From the NCBI GenBank assembly GCA_030267565.1, contig BRXU01000013.1:1094001-1158000 (forward strand): a stretch of DNA of 64,000 nt. Reading direction: 5' to 3'. Both the position numbers and the translations under genes were made by a program. The notes below the pieces were generated by a model that worked only from the letters and a program-made list of their open reading frames with translations, had not been told where the DNA came from and did no database searches. Shown here in pieces: positions 13,501 through 23,552 of this stretch. Numbering within the stretch: the first letter of the stretch is position 1; each line of letters opens with the position of its first letter. Source of the DNA: Pleodorina starrii (taxonomy: Eukaryota > Chlorophyta > Chlorophyceae > Chlamydomonadales > Volvocaceae).

Positions 13501-16116
13501 CTTCTGGGCATCAGCCACGCCGGACCCAGGGGGTAAAGGAGGGAGGGAGGGGGGAGCGCGACACGCAAGTATGTCACTACGTGCAAAAACACGTTTAATT
13601 GCACCCCAACCCGATCATGGCGCCATCTGCCCATCGCTTCTGGGCATCAGCCACGCCGGACCCAGGGGGTAAAGGAGGGAGGGAGGGGGGAGCGCGACAC
13701 GCAAGTATGTCACTACGTGCAAAAACACGTTTAATTGCACCCCAACCCGATCATGGCGCCATCTGCCCATCGCTTCTGGGCATCAGCCACGCCGGACCCA
13801 GGGGGTAAAGGAGGGAGGGAGGGGGGAGCGCGACACGCAAGTATGTCACTACGTGCAAAAACACGTTTAATTGCACCCCAACCCGATCATGGCGCCATCT
13901 GCCCATCGCTTCTGGGCATCAGCCACGCCGGACCCAGGGGGTAAAGGAGGGAGGGAGGGGGGAGCGCGACACGCAAGTATGTCACTACGTGCAAAAACAC
14001 GTTTAATTGCACCCCAACCCGATCATGGCGCCATCTGCCCATCGCTTCTGGGCATCAGCCACGCCGGACCCAGGGGGTAAAGGAGGGAGGGAGGGGGGAG
14101 CGCGACACGCAAGTATGTCACTACGTGCAAAAACACGTTTAATTGCACCCCAACCCGATCATGGCGCCATCTGCCCATCGCTTCTGGGCATCAGCCACGC
14201 CGGACCCAGGGGGTAAAGGAGGGAGGGAGGGGGGAGCGCGACACGCAAGTATGTCACTACGTGCAAAAACACGTTTAATTGCACCCCAACCCGATCATGG
14301 CGCCATCTGCCCATCGCTTCTGGGCATCAGCCACGCCGGACCCAGGGGGTAAAGGAGGGAGGGAGGGGGGAGCGCGACACGCAAGTATGTCACTACGTGC
14401 AAAAACACGTTTAATTGCACCCCAACCCGATCATGGCGCCATCTGCCCATCGCTTCTGGGCATCAGCCACGCCGGACCCAGGGGGTAAAGGAGGGAGGGA
14501 GGGGGGAGCGCGACACGCAAGTATGTCACTACGTGCAAAAACACGTTTAATTGCACCCCAACCCGATCATGGCGCCATCTGCCCATCGCTTCTGGGCATC
14601 AGCCACGCCGGACCCAGGGGGTAAAGGAGGGAGGGAGGGGGGAGCGCGACACGCAAGTATGTCACTACGTGCAAAAACACGTTTAATTGCACCCCAACCC
14701 GATCATGGCGCCATCTGCCCATCGCTTCTGGGCATCAGCCACGCCGGACCCAGGGGGTAAAGGAGGGAGGGAGGGGGGAGCGCGACACGCAAGTATGTCA
14801 CTACGTGCAAAAACACGTTTAATTGCACCCCAACCCGATCATGGCGCCATCTGCCCATCGCTTCTGGGCATCAGCCACGCCGGACCCAGGGGGTAAAGGA
14901 GGGAGGGAGGGGGGAGCGCGACACGCAAGTATGTCACTACGTGCAAAAACACGTTTAATTGCACCCCAACCCGATCATGGCGCCATCTGCCCATCGCTTC
15001 TGGGCATCAGCCACGCCGGACCCAGGGGGTAAAGGAGGGAGGGAGGGGGGAGCGCGACACGCAAGTATGTCACTACGTGCAAAAACACGTTTAATTGCAC
15101 CCCAACCCGATCATGGCGCCATCTGCCCATCGCTTCTGGGCATCAGCCACGCCGGACCCAGGGGGTAAAGGAGGGAGGGAGGGGGGAGCGCGACACGCAA
15201 GTATGTCACTACGTGCAAAAACACGTTTAATTGCACCCCAACCCGATCATGGCGCCATCTGCCCATCGCTTCTGGGCATCAGCCACGCCGGACCCAGGGG
15301 GTAAAGGAGGGAGGGAGGGGGGAGCGCGACACGCAAGTATGTCACTACGTGCAAAAACACGTTTAATTGCACCCCAACCCGATCATGGCGCCATCTGCCC
15401 ATCGCTTCTGGGCATCAGCCACGCCGGACCCAGGGGGTAAAGGAGGGAGGGAGGGGGGAGCGCGACACGCAAGTATGTCACTACGTGCAAAAACACGTTT
15501 AATTGCACCCCAACCCGATCATGGCGCCATCTGCCCATCGCTTCTGGGCATCAGCCACGCCGGACCCAGTGGTCAAAGGAGGGAGGGAGGGGGGAGCGCG
15601 ACACGCAAGTATGTCACTACGTGCAAAAACACGTTTAATTGCACCCCAACCCGATCATGGCGCCATCTGCCCATCGCTTCTGGGCATCAGCCACGCCGGA
15701 CCCAGGGGGTAAAGGAGGGAGGGAGGGGGGGAGCGCGACACGCAAGTATGTCACTACGTGCAAAAACACGTTTAATTGCACCCCCAACCCGATCATGGCG
15801 CCATCTGCCCATCGCTTCTGGGCATCAGCCACGCCGGACCCAGGGGGTAAAGGAGGGAGGGAGGGGGGAGCGCGACACGCAAGTATGTCACTACGTGCAA
15901 AAACACGTTTAATTGCACCCCAACCCGATCATGGCGCCATCTGCCCATCGCTTCTGGGCATCAGCCACGCCGGACCCAGGGGGTAAAGGAGGGAGGGAGG
16001 GGGGAGCGCGACACGCAAGTATGTCACTACGTGCAAAAACACGTTTAATTGCACCCCAACCCGATCATGGCGCCATCTGCCCATCGCTTCTGGGCATCAG
16101 CCACGCCGGACCCAGG
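1578..16116. repeat. 136-bp satellite array, about 106 copies
   Basis: Head-to-tail array of a 136-bp unit (137-141 bp where G runs lengthen). Spacing of a fixed internal motif (TTGCACCCCAACCCGATC) gives about 106 copies from 1649 to 16049. Each unit has a G-rich block (GGGGGTAAAGGAGGGAGGGA plus six to eight Gs) that fits a four-run G-quadruplex pattern, an ACGTG/CACGT inverted repeat, a GTGCAA/TTGCAC inverted repeat, the 10-bp palindrome ATGGCGCCAT and a TGCCCA/TGGGCA hairpin with 7-nt loop. The unit is not a multiple of three and has stops in rotating frames, so it is not coding. Copies at about 12.65-15.6 kb are evenly spaced at 136 bp; copies at about 7.6-11.5 kb carry many single-base indels. 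Centromeric, subtelomeric or intronic nature cannot be told from sequence alone. Confidence 0.97.
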
Positions 16117-16886
16117 CTCCGATCATTCGTCAATAGGGCTGCACAGGCCTAGCATGCATGCCCTTGCACACGCAGCAACAGATAGAAATGTAGCCCCGAA
16201 CCATGTGGTGGGAAAACTGTTTTCACCGCTTCTGACAAAAGAGTGAGGCAATGACCCCTCATGACACCGGCTGGCGGTACGCTGCAGTGAAAGCTCATAC
16301 CGCCATGCCACCCTGGCATAGTCATAACAGCTATGCGCTGGCTACGTAGTAGGGGCGTCGAGCCGTGAATCGATGTCTAGCATTGTGGACCTGTCTGCGC
16401 AAGTCTGGTCAATTGATCTGCGCAAGCCTCCCGAATGGAAGCAGCGTGCGTGACGGGCCTCATCACGGTCAGAAAGGTGCCATTTGGGGAAGCGAGCCTG
16501 TGCATCCCAACCGTGTCGTACTACTCTCAACGTATGCCCGAGGACGTGGGCCGGGACCGCGCGGCTAAAATTATAACAAGGCAATCTTAACTGGTACCCA
16601 TTGAACCGTGCCCCACAACAACGTGAGCCATTTGGGACTCCGAGCTCACCTAATCCACCAAATTTGCCAGAGCTGGAACCAAATATACTTTCATAATGCT
16701 TAGGTGATAATCTATCATAATACGCAAAAAAACGGCGTAAGGGCTGGGTCGTGGTACCTTGCCGGTACCCGGCGTGGTGGGCCGTACCGCATTGCACCGT
16801 TTAGTTTTTGCACATAGTGTGTGTCAATGTGTGTGCCTGCCCAGGGTTAAAAGAAAGAAACATGAGCTGTACGTTTAGCTGTACAT
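16117..16886. other. Unique sequence after satellite, no supported gene
   Basis: The array ends abruptly within a unit (after CCGGACCCAGG) and unique sequence follows. Short open frames exist on both strands, but none has a recognisable domain, signal peptide or splice pattern. I looked here on the minus strand for a missing first exon of the pherophorin gene and saw no convincing signal peptide. Confidence 0.5.
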
Positions 16887-17188
16887 GGGGCCCATGGGTC
16901 TATGGGCCCATGGGTCTATGTGCCAGTGGGTCTATGGGCCCATGGGTTTATGGGCCCATGGGTCTATTGGTCTATGGGCCTATGGGCCCATGGGTCTATG
17001 GGTCTATGAGTCTATGGGCCCATGGGTTTATGGGCCCATGGGTCTATGGGTCTATGAGTCAATGGGCCCATGGGCCCATGGGTTTATGGGCCCATGGGTC
17101 TATGGGTCTATGGGCCCATGGGTCTATGGGCCTATGGGCCCATGGGTCTATGGGTCCATGGGCCCATGGGACCCATGGGGTGCATGGC
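16887..17188. repeat. GGGCCCATGGGTCTAT-type degenerate tandem repeat
   Basis: About 300 bp of variable 8- and 16-bp blocks built from CCCATGGG, GGGCCC and GGGTCTAT. It is rich in short palindromes. It runs directly into the CCCAG pentamer tract. Not coding on present evidence: open frames in several phases are by-products of the repeat. Confidence 0.9.
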
Positions 17189-17189
17189 C

Positions 17190-17423
17190 CCCAGCCCAGC
17201 CCAGCCCAGCCCAGCCCAGCCCAGCCCAGCCCAGCCCAGCCCAGCCCAGCCCAGCCCAGCCCAGCCCAGCCCAGCCCAGCCCAGCCCAGCCCAGCCCAGC
17301 CCAGCCCAGCCCAGCCCAGCCCAGCCCAGCCCAGCCCAGCCCAGCCCAGCCCAGCCCAGCCCAGCCCAGCCCAGCCCAGCCCAGCCCAGCCCAGCCCAGC
17401 CCAGCCCAGCCCAGCCCAGCCCA
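17190..17423. repeat. (CCCAG)n pentanucleotide tract, about 46 copies
   Basis: Uninterrupted CCCAG repeat of roughly 230 bp. The minus strand reads (GGGCT)n, that is G-triplets with 2-nt loops, a dense G-quadruplex-capable pattern. A period of five is not a multiple of three, so the long QPSPA-like frames seen on both strands are artefacts. Confidence 0.97.
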
Positions 17424-19204
17424 ACAGGCCAACCCACCTTTTCGTGTCAGTGCTGGCGAGTTGGTCGGCGGCGCGAGCATCGGCGGCAGCGCGGATCTCG
17501 CCTCCGGGTGTGGTGGAGTGGCCGAGTCCACGCGCGCCTACGTGCACAAGGCAAAACACGCAGTGCTAGGACCCAGGAGGGGGTGGTAATCTGGTGAAGT
17601 GGCCACGTTCAAGCGCATGGAAGCGGGTGCAGCGGTATCGGATGCGTGTTCATTCATCAGTGAGCTGCCCCACTCCAATCACACCAATCGGGTCTTGCGA
17701 CGAGACGGGCCTTAGGGAAGGCCCATCGTATGGGCGGGTACACGAGGAGGGGTTATCCACGTGTAGGCCGGAGCGGAAGGGGGGGCCCACCGGCGTGTGG
17801 ACAGGCAGGCAGCAGAGCGGTTGGTCATGCCGTCACGTGGCGGCCCTCCTCCTGCCGTATTTATGGTTACGATATTACGGTAATCGTACAAGGACCCAAC
17901 GGGTCGTCTCTTCGTATCCGTTCGCGCCATTGTCGCCATGCGTCCCATCTCTGCGGTTTCTTTCGCATTACGGGTAGCCCGTCAGACCCCCGTGTAAGTG
18001 TCGATGTCACGAGCGCGCTCACCAGTGTCGATGTCACAAGCCGGGGCAGGGCAACAGGCATTGCACCCACGGCCTACGCAAACGGGTCGCCATCCGCAGC
18101 CGCGACCACGCACTGCCTTCCCTCCGTTCCCGTCTCCGGTTCCGGCTCGCATTTGTCACCGCTCCTGGCTGCTGCCGCTGCTGCGATGGCGGCCTTTATT
18201 GGTATCCCGCCTGCCACGGCCTTCGCCAGCATAACGCCCTTGCTGGTAATTGGATGTGTGTCTCCCTTTTCATTAATAAGTTGAAGTGGGTTTAGCAGAT
18301 GGCGGTTGCGGGAATAGCTAATGGTACGGGCAGGGGCGCGTCATGCAGGTTTTCATACACAGTCGTGCAGGCTGCCCTGCCCTGCCCCCGTCTCACGATT
18401 ACTTTTCCAGAAGCCTCGCACGTCTTGCCAAAACTACTGTTATTTGCGCACCTTTGCCTGAATTATGAAGAATGGTATCCTTAGGGTTTATTTATGCGCG
18501 ACGAAACCCTGCTGGTACGATACCCTTGGCACCTCGACCCACATCTGGACACCCTGCCCCCTACCAGATTTGCGCCCAACCCCCCACTTCTAGTTAACAA
18601 TTTACCTTCAGGTATGCTCGGCTGTGTTGTCGTTGACATCGGCAATACCATCAGCGGCAGCAGCAGCAGCAACAACAACAGCGAAGCAATCGCTGGTGGT
18701 AGCGTCAGGCTGCTGAGGGCCTTTCTGCAGCAGCAGCAGCGAGCGGTGGATTGAAAGCAATTGAGGCGTCGCCGCCGCCGCAGCAGCAGCAGGAAATAAA
18801 TAAAGTACGACGCTGATGGGTGGCGGGCGCAGACTCCGCGTCTCGAATCGTCCCACCCAGTCGCACTGTCCGGCGGGGTGTGCCGAATCATTGAGAGCGT
18901 GCCAGAAGACGTAAGAGAACTCCCAAAACTGCCAAAAACACACTGGGAGCAAAGGACGCTGAAAAGCCCTCCGCGCGTGATTCATGAGCTTGGATAAAGG
19001 ACCGGAGGCTGGCCGGGGGAAACCCCCTTGGACGGAAACCCCCGGGAAGGACGGCTGCGGACTGGAGTAGGTGCGGCGTGCGCATGCGTGCCCCAAGCAA
19101 GTCCCAACTCCGCGCCGCCAGTCTTGGCAGCCCGCTTCCACTCCACCGCCCTCCCCCATTCGTCCTGACCAGCTTCTGGTTGCAGAAGTGCTCCGGTACT
19201 CAAG
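17424..19204. other. Gene-poor stretch with CAG-rich patch
   Basis: No open frame shows a recognisable family. Around 18655-18790 there are short CAG/CAA runs on the plus strand. A candidate acceptor (CTTCTGGTTGCAG) lies shortly before the C-rich minisatellite that starts near 19216, but no upstream exon could be tied to it. Confidence 0.4.
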
Positions 19205-19215
19205 TTGATACCCCT

Positions 19216-19729
19216 AAGGACCCTCTCCCCATCCCTCTCCCCCTCCCTCTCCCCCTCCCCCTCCCTCTCCCCATCCCTCTCCCCCTCCCTCTCCCCCTCC
19301 CTCTCCCCCTCCCTCTCCCCATCCCTCTCCCCATCCCTCCCCCCATCCCTCGCCCCCTCCCTCTCCCCCTCCAGCGCCCCCTCCCTCTCCCCCTCCAGCG
19401 CCCCATCCCTCTCCCCCTCCAGCGCCCCATCCCTCTCCCCCTCCAGCGCCCCCTCCAGCGCCCCATCCCTCTCCCCCTCCAGCGCCCCATCCCACTCCCC
19501 CTCCAGCGCCCCAACCCTCTCCCCCTCCCGCGCCCCCTCCCCCACCCCCGCCAGCCCCCCCACCCCCCCCCCCGCCAGCCCCCCCTCCCTCTCCCCCTCC
19601 AGCGCCCCATCCCTCTCCCCCTCCAGCGCCCCATCCCTCACCCCCTCCAGCCCCCCATCCCTCTCCCCCTCCAGCGCCCCATCCCTCTCCCCCTCCAGCG
19701 CCCCATCCCTCTCCCCCTCCAGCGCCAGT
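19216..19729. repeat. 24-bp C-rich minisatellite, possibly Pro-rich coding
   Basis: Tandem repeat with a 24-bp core (CCATCCCTCTCCCCCTCCAG then CGCC) preceded by CCCTCTCC-type blocks. One plus-strand phase reads PPAPHPSP repeats, the composition expected of a hydroxyproline-rich wall protein rod. That phase is closed by TGA (19206) and TAA (19215) just upstream and by TAG at 19827, so it would need splicing; a GTAAGT donor-like site follows at about 19858. No flanking pherophorin-type Cys motifs were seen, so coding status is open. Confidence 0.75.
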
Positions 19730-22700
19730 GCACCTCCCGACGCCTTCCCTCGGTCGCCCCGTGCTGCTTGCCTCATTGCCGTGGCCCCTCGCCGGCATAC
19801 ATGCCAGGAACGGCGCCGACTAGTGAAGCCGGGTGTCTCGCTCCGTCATGCGCCCGGTAAGTGGTGACCAGTCGGAAGAGGCGCGGCGCGGGGTTCCCTG
19901 TGTGCGTGTGTGTTGGGGGGGGGGGGGTGAGTGATCCGCCAGCCTTGGTTTCGGAGGGCAGGTGGGGTCCCCTAGAGATTCGTTCATCGGGGCTCCCCCA
20001 TCACCAGCTGTTCAGCTCACACTAATTCGAAGACACGTCTAACCAGGAGCCTGCCTATGGCGACGCTGTTTGACGCACGGTTCTCGGATTACTGGCAGGG
20101 GTTAGGAGGAAGGGCGGGGGGAGCCTGGTCACCCACCGAACCCGCCCTACGAAGGGCAGGAAGACCAGACGGCCCGTGCACCTATGGGTACCCGGGCAAG
20201 TGCGAATGGGACGCACCCACCGCACCGCCCAGCCAAAATGGTTTGCGGGAGGTGCAAGTGCGTTGTGCGAGAGTCTTGTCTGTAACGCTCGTTCCGCCTT
20301 GCAGTGGTGGTGGAGGCTCAGCTACCAGACGGAAGACAAAACAGGCAACCAATCCCAACATGCACTAACGAGTCCGATCCGCAGGTCGAAGTAACAAAAA
20401 TCCGGCCAGGAGTACTTGGCGCCCATTTCAAAGCCGAGTTACTAGGCCCGTTCGTAAAAAGTGCGTTGTTGAAGCGACGTTTCGCTGGCAGCCCTCAGGC
20501 CTGCCGTGCCTCTATCCAACCATGCGGTAGGGTAATCTGCGCGATCCTAGCTGATCGGCAGCGCCATCACGCGCCCTGACCTCGCTTGGAGGAACACCAG
20601 CAGCCGCCAGGAGCACCGCAGAATGACCAACCGGCGCGCCAGCAGGTTGAGGATCTAAATATGGTGTGGTTACCCGCAGCTGTGCGAACTCAGGTCCGGA
20701 TTGGCAGGTACGTTGGGAACTGTTGGAAATTGTGACCGTTGTACGGGCTTGTATGTCGAAGGTAGAAATCGTGGAATGGTGAGGCGAAACTTGGAAGAAA
20801 CTATAATAACATTTAAACTTTAAGAAAGGGGCGGTTACCTGAGTACCTTGTGGTCGTTATCGTTGTAGCCGCACCAGTTGACGTAAGTCGTACGTAGATC
20901 GCGTTGGGGCCCGTTGACGGACGTGATGCACTGATGCTTCGGAGGCTTCGGCGCTAAAATTGTCCTTAAAGTGTCACAAAAATGTCCTCTAAATTTACGG
21001 AAAGTTATTTGAATGATTGATGGGGATAAGCAATGGTTGTATGCTACCGTCGGTCGGTAGTTGAATCGTCGATCTAAAGCGCGATCAAAAGTCCTTGATG
21101 CACACGAGACGCCGATCTCCGTGGTTTGTCAAATATGTGTTTCCCTCATGGTTGCTGTTTGTGAAACAGCCCGTCATTTCGTGCGATACGGGAGACACTG
21201 TCAGCCATTTAAGTCGAGGCGCAGAATGCATTTGTATCGACAAGCTCGGCACGGGAGGATGTAACTTTTGGAACACAAAACTTTTTGACAGCATCCGTCG
21301 TAAATATGTATTTTATGATACATAATGTATGCATCGCTGCCGTTGAATCGAAAGCGGGTTGCTTATGATAAACAAATGAATGCAAAGAAGATTCAACACG
21401 AAACAGAATACAATTAAACAATAATTTAGAAGCGCTTTCAAGAGTTCGATGTGGGCGATTTGAGGCTGTACCTCGTCACGGCCTCATCGCCCGTGCCATA
21501 CATTTCGTACCTGGACCGACCATGCATCTCCTGCGATTTTGTGGGCATAAAAATTCTCCTGTGGTCTACAACCGTAATATTTAACAGTCTTATTATTCAG
21601 GAACCGATGTTCAGTTGGCTGGCATGGGCGAGGTACGCCTGGTAGGCGCCCGAGCCAGGCATACAGATAGGCGGGCCTGAAACGGGCCCAGTACTGTCGT
21701 GACAAGGCAGCCAGGAGTCTCAAGCTCTCCAAGTCGCATGTTAAGGCGCTATGATGTATCATGTATGGTTGCCCAAAGGAGTCCCTTTGGACGGGACCTC
21801 CAAGTGCATGCTCCTTTCTGCTCCGCACTTCCTCCTCGCTAATTCAGCGCCGGGGCAGACCCGGATTCCCCAGGTTCCTTTTCCCCCACATCCCCACTTC
21901 AATTCTTGACAGAAGTTATCCACTTTCGTGACCGCGTGCGCTGTAATGCGTGAGACCAGGGCCGTCTGTACACTTGAAATCGATCTGTCCCTGTGGAAAA
22001 ACGTTTCCGGCCCGCCTCGCGGCTTTTCTGCCTCGCTGCGGTCTTGACCACGCCACATGCATGCCGCCGTTGGGAGCCAAGTTGAATCCATATGCAAAGT
22101 TGCAAATCACACCAAACAGCTAGGATGTTTGCTGCGCGCGCCCTTCTCCAACCGACAATCAGGTATTTATATATATACCGTCGTACGCTTGAAGCCATCG
22201 CACGAGGGACCAGGTAGGAGCGCTGCTGCCGACGCCAGCGTCGAGACAGTGACCGCGAGCGCACTCGAGGAAAGCCCCTCGCACCACGTACCGGTAACCA
22301 GGCATGAAGGTGGCAACAAGTTACCTGGTACCGTACGCTTCACGGCACGGAGCGTGCAGACCGAAGTCCATACACATCCTGGCAAAGCCGGCTGTTACGC
22401 GTACTTCCGTACTTTTTCCGGATCAGCAGCACGGCGACGGCGTTTGGAAGACATGGGCAGGCAGTGGGAAGCCCCAAGCCCGCCTGGGCTTCACGGTGCG
22501 CGTTGCCACGCCACGCCACTGCGTGCGCGCGCCAAAGCCCTGCTGAGGCCACCTCTGCATTCAATCTCGTGAACGGATCCTTTCCGAACCTTGCCATAGC
22601 GGTCCGAGAGGTCCCGAGAGGAACGTGCATGAACAGCAACGCCATGACGCCTCTCAGCCTACCGGTATTGCCACTGGTCGGTTATCGGTGCCCACTATCG

Positions 22701-23552
22701 GTGGCGGAGCCGCGTCTGGAATTCTTCCCAGGGATTTCTTCATGTTCTTCCCTCCCGCGCCAACCCCGATGTGGAAAGCAGGCAGGAGCAGCCCATGGCA
22801 GCACCGTCGCGGTGCGCTCTCCTTGCTGCTCCACCCCTCCGACCCAACTCAACCCAACCCAACCCAACTCAATCCAACCCAACACACATACGTATGCACA
22901 CGCATATACACACGCATACACATACACACGCACATACACACCATGTCCTGGTCTTCCCGCAACTCTTCTCCCTCCTCACCCCTGCGCCCTGCCCCGGCCG
23001 CACCTCCCGCCGACCCCGCACCCGGTTGATCGCCTCCTGGACGAACAAATGGATCCGCCGGGCCCACGTACCTGCGGCTAGCGCCTCTAGCGGCTGTAGC
23101 GGCTATGGCGGATGTTGCGGCTGTAGCCCGCACACCCTATTCAATAAAACATGGCAAACACGAGCTACCTACCCGACTGCCCTAACCCAGGATGTGGACC
23201 TGCCTGCCTGCCTGCGTCCCAGCCCCCCAGTACTGCGTTCATATATACATCGGGTCGGGAAGCCACGGCCCGCCGCCCGCTTCGCTGACCGCTGCGCGGC
23301 CAAGCGCGCCGCCGCCGCTGCCGCCTCGCGGCTTGACGGTGGGCCTTGCAGATGACTCTGATCCGCGGGGACAGAGTGCTTTTGCCCACGCATAGGCCCG
23401 GGGGGCCTTGCCTAGAGCGGAAAGGCACTGGGTCTATTTTTAATTTGTCCTGAATAAGCCCTACCACATACACGCATGTATACACCGCCGCGCGCTTTCG
23501 GACGTACAGTACGGAATTATCAAGGCAAGTACGACAACGCCCAACCTAGCGC
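19730..23552. other. Long region without a supported gene
   Basis: Mixed composition; 20700-21450 is clearly more AT-rich than the surrounding DNA. No frame carries a recognisable domain and no chain of splice-compatible exons was found. Simple repeats occur at about 22842-22946. The last few hundred bases before 23553 should include the 3' UTR of the minus-strand peptidase gene. No canonical algal TGTAA signal was seen there. Confidence 0.4.
22842..22946. repeat. CAACC and CA-rich simple repeats
   Basis: Imperfect CCCAA/CTCAA blocks run into alternating CACACGCATACACA-type sequence. Low-complexity intergenic DNA; no coding signal. Confidence 0.85.

Noticed and set aside
1578..16116. Dozens of 69-281 residue open frames in the satellite (plus strand beginning MHPNPIMAPSAHRFW and minus-strand shadows)
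   Set aside because: They are the same 136-bp repeat read in rotating frames. The period is not a multiple of three and each unit carries stops, so no protein is conserved.
1578..16116. CRISPR-like array
   Set aside because: The whole unit repeats with no unique spacers, there are no cas genes and the genome is eukaryotic.
17505..17560. tRNA-like start (GGTGGAGTGGCCGAGTCC)
   Set aside because: Resembles a Ser/Leu tRNA 5' end but no D, anticodon or T arm follows.
16885..17597. Plus- and minus-strand QPSPA/GLGWA repeat proteins
   Set aside because: All frames of a pentamer without stops are open. There is no other coding support.
18982..19798. Minus-strand GALEGERD/GGGEGWGA repeat proteins
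   Set aside because: By-products of the 24-bp C-rich minisatellite, with no domain or splice context.
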